Positions 43,185 through 51,883 of a stretch of 64,000 nucleotides of DNA are shown here, piece after piece (the stretch's first letter is position 1; every line of letters begins with the position of its first letter). The stretch spans positions 62,001-126,000 of the forward strand of contig JAFKDC010000010.1 in NCBI GenBank assembly GCA_017255395.1, written 5' to 3'. This stretch comes from Enemella evansiae. Its GTDB lineage: Bacteria > Pseudomonadota > Alphaproteobacteria > Rhodobacterales > Rhodobacteraceae. The position numbers and the translations under genes were made by a program. The notes beneath the pieces were generated by a model, which was given only the letters and a program-made list of their open reading frames with translations, did not search any database and had not been told where the DNA came from.

Positions 43185-44198
43185 TCAGATCCTGTAGTAT
43201 CCGCGATACCACTCGACGAATTGCCCGATGCCCTTGGCGACGGGGGTGTTCGGGCGGTAGCCGGTCAGCGCCTCCAGAAGGTCGGTGTCGGCCCATGTGG
43301 CGGGGACATCGCCCTTCTGCATCTCCATCATGTTCTTCTCGATGGTCATGCCAAGGGCCTTCTCGGTCTCGGTGATGAAATCCAAGAGCGCGACAGAGGC
43401 GCCGTTGCCGATGTTCAGGGTGCGGAAGGGCGCCACCGGCGACAGGCTGTCCTTGGGGATCGGCGCCCCGCGACCCTCGACCAGCGGCGGCGGCGTGTCG
43501 ACCAGCAGCCGGATGGCGTGAACGAGGTCACCGACATAGGTGAAGTCGCGGAACATCTTGCCGTGGTTGTAGACATCGATGCTTTCCCCGGCGAGCGCGG
43601 CGCGCACGAACTTGAACAGCGCGAGGTCGGGCCGTCCGTAGGGGCCGTAGACCGTGAAGAAGCGGAACATGGTCGTCGGCAGCTTCCACAGGTGGGCATA
43701 GCTGTGCGCCATGGCCTCGTTGGCCTTCTTGGTGGCGGCGTAAAGCGTCAGCGGCAGGTCGGTCTTCTGGGTCTCGTCGAAGGGCATCTCGGTATTGCCG
43801 CCGTAGACCGAAGAGGTCGAGGCCATCAGCAGGTGGTCGACCGCCCGTTCGCGCGCGCATTCCATCAGGTTGAAGGTGCCGACGAGGTTGCTGTCCACAT
43901 AGGCGCGCGGGTTTTCGAGACTGTAGCGCACACCCGCCTGCGCGGCGAGGTGGACGATCACCTGCGGGTCGGCCCCGGCGACGGCCTTCGACAGGGTCTC
44001 CATGTCCTCCAGCATGCCGATCACGCAGCGAAAGCGCGGGTTCTCGGACAGGATGCGGTGGCGTTCCTCTTTCAGCGAGACGTCGTAGTAGTCGGTCATG
44101 CCGTCGTATCCGACCACGTCAAAGCCCTCGTCCAGCAGGTGCCGGGCCAGATGAAAGCCGATGAATCCGGCGGTGCCGGTTACGAAAACGGTGGTCAT
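43185..44198 (-). CDS. NAD-dependent nucleotide-sugar epimerase (UDP-glucuronate 4-epimerase-like)
   Basis: A 337-residue extended short-chain dehydrogenase. NAD binding is at VTGTAGFIGFHLARHLL (residue 5), and the catalytic pair is in STSSVYGG and TLYAATKKANE (YxxxK). The stretch YDVSLKEERHRILSE (about residue 38) and FTVYGPYGRPDLALFKF mark the UDP-glucuronate 4-epimerase (LpsL/WbnF) group. It would make UDP-galacturonate for the capsule. It lies 63 bases after the glycosyltransferase in the operon. Confidence 0.88.
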   Translation of the reverse strand: MTTVFVTGTAGFIGFHLARHLLDEGFDVVGYDGMTDYYDVSLKEERHRILSENPRFRCVIGMLEDMETLSKAVAGADPQVIVHLAAQAGVRYSLENPRAYVDSNLVGTFNLMECARERAVDHLLMASTSSVYGGNTEMPFDETQKTDLPLTLYAATKKANEAMAHSYAHLWKLPTTMFRFFTVYGPYGRPDLALFKFVRAALAGESIDVYNHGKMFRDFTYVGDLVHAIRLLVDTPPPLVEGRGAPIPKDSLSPVAPFRTLNIGNGASVALLDFITETEKALGMTIEKNMMEMQKGDVPATWADTDLLEALTGYRPNTPVAKGIGQFVEWYRGYYRI

Positions 44199-44261
44199 GT
44201 CTACGGCCTGCTCGTCTTGCTGTCCGGCTTTGCGCCGGTTGTGGGGGGCTTTGCGCCCTTG

Positions 44262-46196
44262 TCAGCGCGGATTTTCGAAGAGTTCGGCGGTCCGGTCAAG
44301 GATTGTCTCGACCGAGAAGCGATCAATAGAGTGCGCCATGGCCAAAGCGCCATAGCGCGCCAGCCGGTCGGGGTCGTCCAGCATCTGGGCCAGACGGGTG
44401 TCGAGTTCCTCTTCGGGCAGGGTTTCGGCATCCGACAGGATGGTGCCGGTGACGCCCTGTTCCACCACCTCGTCGGTGCCGCCGGCGGGGGTGGCCAGAA
44501 CCGGGGTGCCGACCAGCTGCGCCTCGATCAGCACATTGGGCAGGCCCTCCATCGCGGCGAGGTGCATCAGCAGGTCGGCGCGGTGCATATAGAACCCCAC
44601 CTTGCTGCGGATCCCCAGCGCGAAGACGCGGTCCTGAAGGCCCAGTTCGGCTATCTTCGCCTGTGCGTCTGGAAACAGCGCGCCCGACCCCAGCATGACA
44701 AAGCGGGTGTCGTCGCGGTTCGCAAGGTAGCGGGCGGCGGCCTCGATCCAGCGCAGCGGGCGCTTGTTCTCGTCGAAGCGGAAGACCCCGACCACGGTGC
44801 GGGTGCAGGGGGCAGAGCGTTCGAGGATGTCGAACCAGGCGGCGCGGTCCTCGTCGTCGCCCTCGGGCGGCATGACCTTCACGGCATTGGGGATGACCCG
44901 CACGGTGCCGGGGGCAAGGTCCAGCCAGTCCTCGTAGGCGGTGGCCGCCTTCTGGCTGTTGGCGGTGAAGGTGACATGCGGCATGGCCGCCAGCGCCTTG
45001 TAGAGCACCGGCAATTCCTCGCGCCAGAAGTTGGGCCGCAGGTTCGGCGGCAGCCCCCGGAAAGAGGTCACGATGCGCGGCACGCCCGCCAGCACGGCGG
45101 CGATGGCCGATTGCACGATGCCGCCGTCCTGCCAGAGATAGGCGACCTCTGTGCGGTGCGCGCGGAAGGCTTGAAGCAACTGGCAGGTGTGGCGCTTGAC
45201 GTCCGGGGCCAGCAGCGACAGCAGGTCGCGCAGGTCCGGGGTCAGGCCGTCCAGCGCCTCGACGGCGATCTCGTCTTCTTCGGAAAAGACGCGGGTCGGC
45301 ACACCGGCCTCGGCCAGCATCGGACGATAGAAATCGGCGCCTGTGGCGGGGTTGGCGTGCTTGACCCAGACCTCGGGCAGCGGGTCGCCCGCCAGCGCGG
45401 CACGGTCGAGGAAGGCGCAGGCGATGCGGGTCATCTGGCGCTCTGCGCCGCCGGTGCCCAGCTGGCCGGAGAAGAAGACCATCCGCCGCGCACGGTTCAG
45501 CGGGCGCCGCGTGGGCGCGCGGGCGAAGATGGCGTCGATGGCCGCTGCCGATTGCTCCAAGTTGTAGCGCCCCATCAATTCTGCCTGTGCCTCGACCCGC
45601 GCCAGCAGATCCTGCGAGGCCGCGCCCATGCGGTCCCGCCCGTGCACTGCATCTGCCACTTTGGCGGCCTCGGGGAAACGCGATTGTTCGGCCAGCGCCT
45701 TGATATAGTCCATGCGGATGGCGCGGTCGGTGGGGTGCAGGACCGAGAGCGTCGACCAAAGCTGATCCAGTTCGGCCCAGGCCTTCAGCTCGATCAGGCC
45801 GGGCAGGGCGATGCGCGCCTGCGGCAGCGCCCGCCAGCAATCCGGGTAATGCCGCGCGATGCGGGCAAGGCCCTCGTCCACGCGGCCGTCGCGGCGCAGC
45901 CAGCGCATCAGCATGCGCAGCGCCAGCGGGTCCTGGGGGAACCGCTCTTGCAGGGCGCTCCAGACCGCGCGCATGTCCTTTTCGCTGCGCAGGCGTTCCA
46001 TCAGAAGGCCCGAGGCCAGCGCAAGGTGGCGGTCGGCGCGGAACCGGTCCAGCAGCGGTTCCAGCTGCGTCAGAACCTCTTCGGCCATGGCGGGCGAGGA
46101 TACGCCCCGGGCCAGGTCGAAGATCTGCCGCGACGCGCCGGGGGGCAGCGGCGGCGCGCTGTGCGAGAAATCCAGTTTTTCCGCCAGAGAGGTCAT
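44262..46196 (-). CDS. Glycosyltransferase family 4 with N-terminal helical-repeat domain
   Basis: A 644-residue protein. Residues about 20-225 form helix pairs like tetratricopeptide repeats (LALASGLLMERLRSEKDMRA). Residues about 235-640 are a GT-B fold GT4: MVFFSGQLGTGGAERQMTRI (donor loop start), VVGVFRFDENKRPLRWIEAA and, near the end, MHLAAMEGLPNVLIEAQLVG with the retaining-transferase E-x7-E pattern. The substrate is unknown; it would add a sugar to the capsule chain. Start 46196 (MTSLAEKLDF) lies five bases after the previous stop. Confidence 0.85.
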   Translation of the reverse strand: MTSLAEKLDFSHSAPPLPPGASRQIFDLARGVSSPAMAEEVLTQLEPLLDRFRADRHLALASGLLMERLRSEKDMRAVWSALQERFPQDPLALRMLMRWLRRDGRVDEGLARIARHYPDCWRALPQARIALPGLIELKAWAELDQLWSTLSVLHPTDRAIRMDYIKALAEQSRFPEAAKVADAVHGRDRMGAASQDLLARVEAQAELMGRYNLEQSAAAIDAIFARAPTRRPLNRARRMVFFSGQLGTGGAERQMTRIACAFLDRAALAGDPLPEVWVKHANPATGADFYRPMLAEAGVPTRVFSEEDEIAVEALDGLTPDLRDLLSLLAPDVKRHTCQLLQAFRAHRTEVAYLWQDGGIVQSAIAAVLAGVPRIVTSFRGLPPNLRPNFWREELPVLYKALAAMPHVTFTANSQKAATAYEDWLDLAPGTVRVIPNAVKVMPPEGDDEDRAAWFDILERSAPCTRTVVGVFRFDENKRPLRWIEAAARYLANRDDTRFVMLGSGALFPDAQAKIAELGLQDRVFALGIRSKVGFYMHRADLLMHLAAMEGLPNVLIEAQLVGTPVLATPAGGTDEVVEQGVTGTILSDAETLPEEELDTRLAQMLDDPDRLARYGALAMAHSIDRFSVETILDRTAELFENPR

Positions 46197-46200
46197 GGTG

Positions 46201-48159
46201 TCACGCGCAGGCCGGAAGGGCGTCGCGAAGCCTGTGGGCTTCGGCTGCCAGTCGGGGGTTGTCATCCGCAAGCGACAGGACGCGGCCTGCGGCCTTTAGG
46301 GCAAGAGCTTCGTCGCGGGCGCGGCGGGCCGCGCGCATGACCAGCACCCACAGCGTCAGCCGGTCCGGCATCGCGCTGGTGGCGGCAAGCCCGGCCTCGG
46401 CGGCCTCGGCGGCGCGGCCCAGAGCCAGCAGCAGCCGCGCGCGCCAGAGGTCGAACTCTGCGCGGGCATCGGGCAGGGCGGTCACCTCGGCGCCCAGAGC
46501 CTCCAGCGCCGGCAGGTCGCCCGCCTTGCCCAGCCCGCGAATGCGGGTCACCAGATCGGTGCGCGCCGCGCGCAGGGCACGGCGCAGGGCGGCGTTGCGC
46601 GGATCGGTCTGCGCCAGCCGGGCCAGCGCTTCGGTGCGCTCCCGGGCGGTGTCCAGCGCCAGCGCCTCGGCCAGCCATGTCTCGATCACCGCGTTCAGCG
46701 CGGCGTCGCGGATGCGTCCCGGCCCCTGCGCCTTGCGCCAGTGGGCGACGGCGGGTGCGGCGGCGACACCGGCCAGCCCGGCGATCCGGGCCATGGTGGC
46801 GCCGGGCAGATCCGCCGCGATCAGCGTGGGCAGGCAGGGCGCGGGGCGCCGCAGGGCGCGGGCGATGCCCTCGGGCGTCAGGGCCTCTTGCACCCGGGCG
46901 ATCAGCGCCGGGTCCAGACGGTCCGCAAGGGACAGTGCGTGGTCCTGCACCAGCGCGGCCAGAACGGCGGCGGGGCGGCGCGCCTGCGGTGTCTGGCGCA
47001 GGGCGGCGCAGGCAAGGCGCGCGGCCTGCGGCACGGCCCCGGCCTCATGGGCCGCAAGGGCAAGATCGGTAAGCAGATCGCAGGGCAGGTCGTCGTTCCG
47101 GTCCAGCAGGTCGGCGGCCTTGTCGAAGCACCCCAGCGCGGCGGCGCGGCGCATCCACGCCAAGGGATCGGCTCCGGCGTCGCCCAGATCGGCCCGTGCC
47201 AGGGCCCTGTCGGCCCGAAGCGCGTCCAGCGCGGCGCGGGCGGCGGGGAAGCGGTCAGAGACCCGGGCCAGCCGCGTGCAGGCGTCGTTCAGGTCGCCGC
47301 GTTCTATCGCCGCCTCGACCTGCGCGACAAAGGGCTCGGGCCGGGTCGCGGTCAGCGCCTCGGTGCGTGGCGCGATGGCGGTGCGCATCCACTCGGCCAT
47401 CAGCGCGCGGGCGAAGGCTTCGGTGAAATGGGCAAGGCTGGTGCTGTCGTCCTCGATGGCGCGGGGCTGGCCGAATTCCACCATCAGCTCCGTCGGGTTG
47501 CAGCAGGGCAGACCCAGCGCCGCGCATTCCTCGGCGACCATCTCGATCAGCCCGGCGCGCGAGCGGATCGGCAGGCCGTCCGGTTTCACCGCGTTCACAT
47601 GCGTCACCACCAGCAGGTCCGGCAGCAGCGCCGCCAGCGTCTGAAGGTCGGCGCGCAGGCTGTCGCGGGTCACCAGGCTGCGGCGGATGCGGGCCAGCAG
47701 CCGCGACTGCGCGCGTTGTTCGGCAGTGGCGGACCACGTGCTGTCGAGGAAGGCGGCGGTGGCGGCCTCGTCCCCGGCATCGGCCAGGTCCCAGAAGGCG
47801 GCGGCGCGGGTGGTGTCCGACAGGAACTCGGGGAAGGCCGAGCGCAGGTAGTTCAACTGGATCGACACGCCGTCGACGGTCAGCTCCTTGGCCGAGGCGA
47901 TCTCGACCACGTAGAGGTCCGACATCTCGGGCGGCTGTGCACCCAGCGTCTCGCGGTCGTGAGAGCGGCAGACCAGCGGCCAGAGGTCGGCGGGGATCTC
48001 GGCCTCGCCACGCAGGAACCGCGCCATCTGCACCGCCTCGGCGGGGGAATGGCAGTAGCCGTAGCTGCGCGTCAGGTTCAGGCGCACCCCGTGGGTGGCC
48101 TGCCCCATCCGCAGCGGCGTGGTGATCCGGCAGGATCCGATCGGCGTCACGGTATACAT
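46201..48159 (-). CDS. GSCFA-like capsule-cluster protein with C-terminal helical repeats, function unknown
   Basis: A 652-residue protein. The N-terminus PIGSCRITTPLR carries a GSC motif at about residue 7, like the GSCFA group of SGNH-type esterases, and a possible second conserved element is VVTHVNAVKPDGLP (about residue 205). The later half (from about residue 290) is a long series of Ala/Leu-rich helices typical of a TPR/Sel1-like scaffold. It may be an acyl or acetyl esterase/transferase acting on the glycan, but the catalytic His and Asp are not evident. It sits between the nucleotide-sugar dehydrogenase and the glycosyltransferase. Confidence 0.6.
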   Translation of the reverse strand: MYTVTPIGSCRITTPLRMGQATHGVRLNLTRSYGYCHSPAEAVQMARFLRGEAEIPADLWPLVCRSHDRETLGAQPPEMSDLYVVEIASAKELTVDGVSIQLNYLRSAFPEFLSDTTRAAAFWDLADAGDEAATAAFLDSTWSATAEQRAQSRLLARIRRSLVTRDSLRADLQTLAALLPDLLVVTHVNAVKPDGLPIRSRAGLIEMVAEECAALGLPCCNPTELMVEFGQPRAIEDDSTSLAHFTEAFARALMAEWMRTAIAPRTEALTATRPEPFVAQVEAAIERGDLNDACTRLARVSDRFPAARAALDALRADRALARADLGDAGADPLAWMRRAAALGCFDKAADLLDRNDDLPCDLLTDLALAAHEAGAVPQAARLACAALRQTPQARRPAAVLAALVQDHALSLADRLDPALIARVQEALTPEGIARALRRPAPCLPTLIAADLPGATMARIAGLAGVAAAPAVAHWRKAQGPGRIRDAALNAVIETWLAEALALDTARERTEALARLAQTDPRNAALRRALRAARTDLVTRIRGLGKAGDLPALEALGAEVTALPDARAEFDLWRARLLLALGRAAEAAEAGLAATSAMPDRLTLWVLVMRAARRARDEALALKAAGRVLSLADDNPRLAAEAHRLRDALPACA

Positions 48160-48181
48160 GGTCCCGGCCCCCTTTCCGCGA

Positions 48182-49546
48182 TCAGAGCGACCAGTAGGTC
48201 AGTGTGCCGGGCAGGGGCGCCTTGCGGAAGACCGCCTTGACGTCCATCAGCACGCCACCCTCGCGGATGCGCCCGAAAAAGCCCTTGTCCTCGATGTATT
48301 CGCGGTGCGCGGTGGCCAGGATCATCATGTCGAGATCGTTGAAATCGGCATTGTCCGCCAGTTCGATGCCGTAATGCGCGGCCTCGGCGGCGTCGCATTG
48401 CGGGTCGTGCATGACCGGTTGCAGGCCATAGTCGCGCAGCACCTCGATCAGTTCCAGCGTCTTCGAGTTGCGCAGGTCCGGCACGTCTTCCTTGAAGGTG
48501 ATGCCGCAGATGCCCACGCGCTTGCCCGCAAGGTCGCCGCCCTGCTTGATCAGGAAGCGCAGCGCCGCGTCGGCCACATGGCGCACCATGCTTTCATTGG
48601 TGCGGCGCCCGGCCATGATCAGCTGCGGGTTGTGGCCCAGCCGTTCCGCCAGCGCGGCGAGGTAATAGGGATCGACGCCGATGCAGTGCCCGCCGACAAG
48701 ACCGGGGGTCATCCTGACGAAGTTCCACTTGGTCGAGGCGGCCTCGATCACGTCATGGGTGTTCACGCCGATCTTGTCGCAGATCATCGACATCTCGTTC
48801 ATCAGGGCGATGTTCACGTCGCGCTGGGTGTTTTCCAGCACCTTCGCGGCCTCGGCCACCTTGATGCTGGGGGCGGCGTGCAGGCCCGCGTCGATGACCG
48901 AGGCATACAGGCTGCGGATGCGCTCCAGCGTCTCGGCGCTGTCGCCCGAGATCACCTTGACCACGTTGGCGACGGTGTTGACCTTGTCGCCGGGGTTGAT
49001 GCGTTCGGGGCTGTAGCCCAGCCCGAAGTCGGTGCCGCAGGTCAGGCCCGACAGGCGTTCGAGGATCGGCGCGCAGATTTCTTCGGTGGCGCCCGGGTAG
49101 ACGGTGGATTCGAAGACCACCACGTCGCCCTTGCCCAGGCAGGGGCCGACCGTCTCGCAGGCCGAGATCAGCGGCCCGAGGTCGGGCTGGTTCGAGGCGT
49201 TGATCGGCGTCGGCACGGTCACGATGTAGAAAGAGGCCTTGGCGATGCTGCGGCGGTCGGCGCTGGCCTTCAGCCCGCAGGTGCGCAGCGTCAGGGCGTC
49301 GACCTCGTTCGAGCCGTCGATGCCGTTCTTGATCTCTGCCACGCGGCGGGTCGAGATGTCGAAACCCGCGACCTCTTCGAAGCGGCGGGCCAGGCGCACC
49401 GCCAGCGGCAGGCCGACGTAGCCAAGGCCGATCACCGCCACCCGTTCCGAGGTGGATTTGATCGTTTCGTTATCGGCGACAAGCTGTAGCCGCGTGACCC
49501 TTGCGTCCCGGTTGAGGCGCGTTTCCTGAAGCGTTGTCGAGACCAT
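48182..49546 (-). CDS. Nucleotide-sugar dehydrogenase, TviB/WbpA-type UDP-N-acetylhexosamine 6-dehydrogenase
   Basis: A 454-residue UDP-sugar dehydrogenase. NAD binding is at VAVIGLGYVGLPLAVRLARR. VTVPTPIN and FESTVYPGATEEI follow, and the catalytic Cys lies in LVGGHCIGVDPYY (about residue 279). GITFKEDVPDLRNSK is the TviB/WecC hallmark. The enzyme oxidises the 6-OH of UDP-GlcNAc or UDP-GalNAc to an acid for the capsule. Start 49546 (MVSTTLQET) is chosen because upstream in-frame codons do not match the family. It is the first gene of the capsule operon. Confidence 0.9.
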   Translation of the reverse strand: MVSTTLQETRLNRDARVTRLQLVADNETIKSTSERVAVIGLGYVGLPLAVRLARRFEEVAGFDISTRRVAEIKNGIDGSNEVDALTLRTCGLKASADRRSIAKASFYIVTVPTPINASNQPDLGPLISACETVGPCLGKGDVVVFESTVYPGATEEICAPILERLSGLTCGTDFGLGYSPERINPGDKVNTVANVVKVISGDSAETLERIRSLYASVIDAGLHAAPSIKVAEAAKVLENTQRDVNIALMNEMSMICDKIGVNTHDVIEAASTKWNFVRMTPGLVGGHCIGVDPYYLAALAERLGHNPQLIMAGRRTNESMVRHVADAALRFLIKQGGDLAGKRVGICGITFKEDVPDLRNSKTLELIEVLRDYGLQPVMHDPQCDAAEAAHYGIELADNADFNDLDMMILATAHREYIEDKGFFGRIREGGVLMDVKAVFRKAPLPGTLTYWSL

Positions 49547-49926
49547 CTGCCCTACCTTTTTATTGGTTCTTGCAATCATTAATGGAAGGTAAAAGTGGCG
49601 AAAATTTGCACGAAACCTGAAAGATTTGCGGCTGTGGAAACGAACTGCTTCCAGGTTGGGGACAATCGAAATGTGGCAAGGTGAAATCGTGCTTAATGTA
49701 TTGAATTTACATTGATTCTTTGCGGAATCCGCAGAGGCTCTCAGCGGAGAGGGCCGCAAAATGCCCGATTTCCCGGCAAAAGCTGACCACAATTTCAGGG
49801 TTAACAGTCGGCTAGAAGCAAACAGGCCGGTCGGTCGGTCCTGGGTCCTGCCGAGCGCCGAAACGGGCGACGGCGCCTTTGGTATCCAGCCTGCACCGGA
49901 CCCGCCAAGACAGTGAGAACAGGCAC
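49547..49926. promoter_or_regulatory. Divergent promoter region, capsule operon and RTX gene
   Basis: A 380-bp gap between the leftward capsule operon and the rightward RTX gene, distinctly AT-rich from 49553 to 49725. It should hold both promoters. I see no clear inverted operator and no RNA gene. A shared region could co-regulate surface polysaccharide and surface protein. Confidence 0.5.
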
Positions 49927-51660
49927 ATGTGGATTTGGAACGGCTCTTATTGGTTCTGGGACATTTTCGGCTGGGGCTCCGGCGGAAGTGGCGGTGACAC
50001 CGGCACCGGCAACGGGTTCGCCGACCAACTGCCCGAGACCCTGCGCTTCGTAGAAGACCAGCGTGGGACGCTGGATCTTTCGGATCTGGATCTGGGCAGC
50101 CTCGGCGACAAGAACGATGTCATCACCCTGACCTTCGAGGTCAGTTCCGGCGCGCTGTTTGCCGACCGTTATGGGCCGATCGACATCACCGGGTCCGGCA
50201 CCGGCACCGTAACGCTGACCGGCAAGGTCAAGCACCTGGAGCGTTACCTTGACGACGCCGCGGACGCGCTGTCCTATCTTTGCGATCAGGATGCCTTTGG
50301 CGCGGGCGCCGGGGCGCTGAGCATCCGCGTCGGGCAGGGCAGCACGGTAGAGTTGCTGGGCAGCGTTTCGATCAACCTCGACGACAGGCGGGACGACATC
50401 GTCGGGACCGAGGGTGACGACAACCTGTCCGGCGACGGCGGAATGAACGGAATCTACGGGCTCGGCGGCGACGACTCGCTGCAAGGGCGCGACGGAAACG
50501 ACCTGATCGAGGGCGGCGACGGCTGCGACACCGTTTCGGGCGGCGCGGGCGCCGATACGCTCGATGGCGGCGCCGGTGAGGATGTGCTGTACTATTACGG
50601 CTCGCAGGCCGGTGTCCGCATCGACCTTGGCGCCGGGACGGCCTCTGGCGGCGATGCCGAGGGCGACGTGATCTCGGGTTTCGAGCACATCTACGCCACC
50701 AATGCCGCCGACGTGCTGACCGGCGACGCCTCCGCCAACACGCTCTTCGGTTACGGCGGGGCGGATGTGATCAACGGCATGGGCGGCGACGACGTGATCC
50801 GCGGCGGTGCCGGGGCCGACACGCTGGATGGCGGCGATGGCAGCGACTGGCTGCGCTACCTCGGGTCGCGCGAAGGGGTGACCATCAGCCTCGAGCCCGG
50901 AACGGTCGGCAGCGGCGGCGATGCCGAGGGCGACGTGGTTTCGAACTTCGAGAACATCCAGGGGTCGGACCACGGCGATGTGCTGACCGGCGACGCGGGC
51001 GCCAATGATATCATCGGCAACGATGGCGACGACGCGATCTACGGCGGCGCGGGCAAGGACACGCTGCGCGGCGGCGAGGGAGCCGATACGCTGGACGGCG
51101 GCGCCGGGGTCGATACGCTGCTGTATCACGACTCGGACGCGGGCGTTTCCGTGAACCTGCGCACCGGCAGCGGCGCGGGGGGCGAGGCCGAAGGCGATGT
51201 GATCTCGAATATCGAGAACGTCTATGGTTCGGACCACGGCGACCTGCTGATCGGCGGTGCGGGCCGCAATTACCTCTATGGCTACGACGGCGACGACACG
51301 ATCTCTGGCGGCGAGGGCAAGGACGTCCTGCGCGGCATGGCCGGGGCGGACAGCTTCCTCTTCGACACCGCGCCCGCAGCCTCGAACGTGGACCGCATCC
51401 TCGACTTCACCGCCGGAACCGACAACATCCTGCTGGACGGCGCGATCTTCGACACGCTGACGGCGGGGGCGCTTCTGGAAAGCCAGTTCCTTGTCGCGCA
51501 GGACGGCGTGGCGCAGACCGCCGACCAGCGGATGATCTACGACTCCGGTGACGGGACGCTTTACTACGACGCGGACGGCTCGGGCGCGCTGGATGCCATC
51601 GCCGTGGCCCAGCTGACCAACCGGGCGGACCTGAGCTTTGACGATATCCTGATCGTCTGA
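49927..51660 (+). CDS. RTX (hemolysin-type calcium-binding repeat) secreted protein
   Basis: A 577-residue acidic protein. The N-terminal 16 residues are strikingly aromatic (MWIWNGSYWFWDIFGW), then a Gly-rich linker and a cadherin-like domain (about residues 35-155). From about 160 to 490 come four groups of GGxGxD nonapeptide calcium-binding repeats, separated by copies of a GDAEGDVISxFE unit. The C-terminus ends FDDILIV, as in type I secretion substrates. It has no Sec signal, so a type I system elsewhere must export it. A hairpin lies right after the stop. Confidence 0.88.
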   Translation: MWIWNGSYWFWDIFGWGSGGSGGDTGTGNGFADQLPETLRFVEDQRGTLDLSDLDLGSLGDKNDVITLTFEVSSGALFADRYGPIDITGSGTGTVTLTGKVKHLERYLDDAADALSYLCDQDAFGAGAGALSIRVGQGSTVELLGSVSINLDDRRDDIVGTEGDDNLSGDGGMNGIYGLGGDDSLQGRDGNDLIEGGDGCDTVSGGAGADTLDGGAGEDVLYYYGSQAGVRIDLGAGTASGGDAEGDVISGFEHIYATNAADVLTGDASANTLFGYGGADVINGMGGDDVIRGGAGADTLDGGDGSDWLRYLGSREGVTISLEPGTVGSGGDAEGDVVSNFENIQGSDHGDVLTGDAGANDIIGNDGDDAIYGGAGKDTLRGGEGADTLDGGAGVDTLLYHDSDAGVSVNLRTGSGAGGEAEGDVISNIENVYGSDHGDLLIGGAGRNYLYGYDGDDTISGGEGKDVLRGMAGADSFLFDTAPAASNVDRILDFTAGTDNILLDGAIFDTLTAGALLESQFLVAQDGVAQTADQRMIYDSGDGTLYYDADGSGALDAIAVAQLTNRADLSFDDILIV

Positions 51661-51665
51661 TCCTG

Positions 51666-51704
51666 CCCCCTGCGGCATAACACGACCGGCCGTCCCGCAG
51701 GGGG
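51666..51704 (+). terminator. Stem-loop after the RTX gene
   Basis: CCCCCTGCGG (51666-51675) pairs with CCGCAGGGGG (51695-51704), six bases after the RTX stop. There is no clean T-run, so termination may be partial. The rest of the gap to 51883 has no gene and no obvious Fur box. Confidence 0.55.
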
Positions 51705-51883
51705 CGGCCGGTTGCTTTACGCGTGCAGGCTCTGGCGTTGCGCACCGGACACAGTCGCTGGCTTCACGGCGGCCTGTGCTGTTGCCCGGCAGCCCCGGTC
51801 TGTAGTGTGCGCCGCTATCAGGCAGCCATGTCCGCGGACGCAAGCGACCCATCTTCTTGTCCAGACTGATGAGGTCAGCCCCA

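Noticed and set aside
43221-46340. A 1039-codon open frame on the plus strand opposite the capsule genes
   Set aside because: It is antisense to the epimerase and glycosyltransferase genes, whose motifs are clear. Its translation is low-complexity Gly/Arg/His-rich, as expected of a GC-rich antisense frame, and no family motif is present.
50400-51350. Regularly spaced repeated DNA that could suggest a CRISPR array
   Set aside because: The repeats are codons of GGxGxD calcium-binding units in one open frame, differ in sequence and lack unique spacers.
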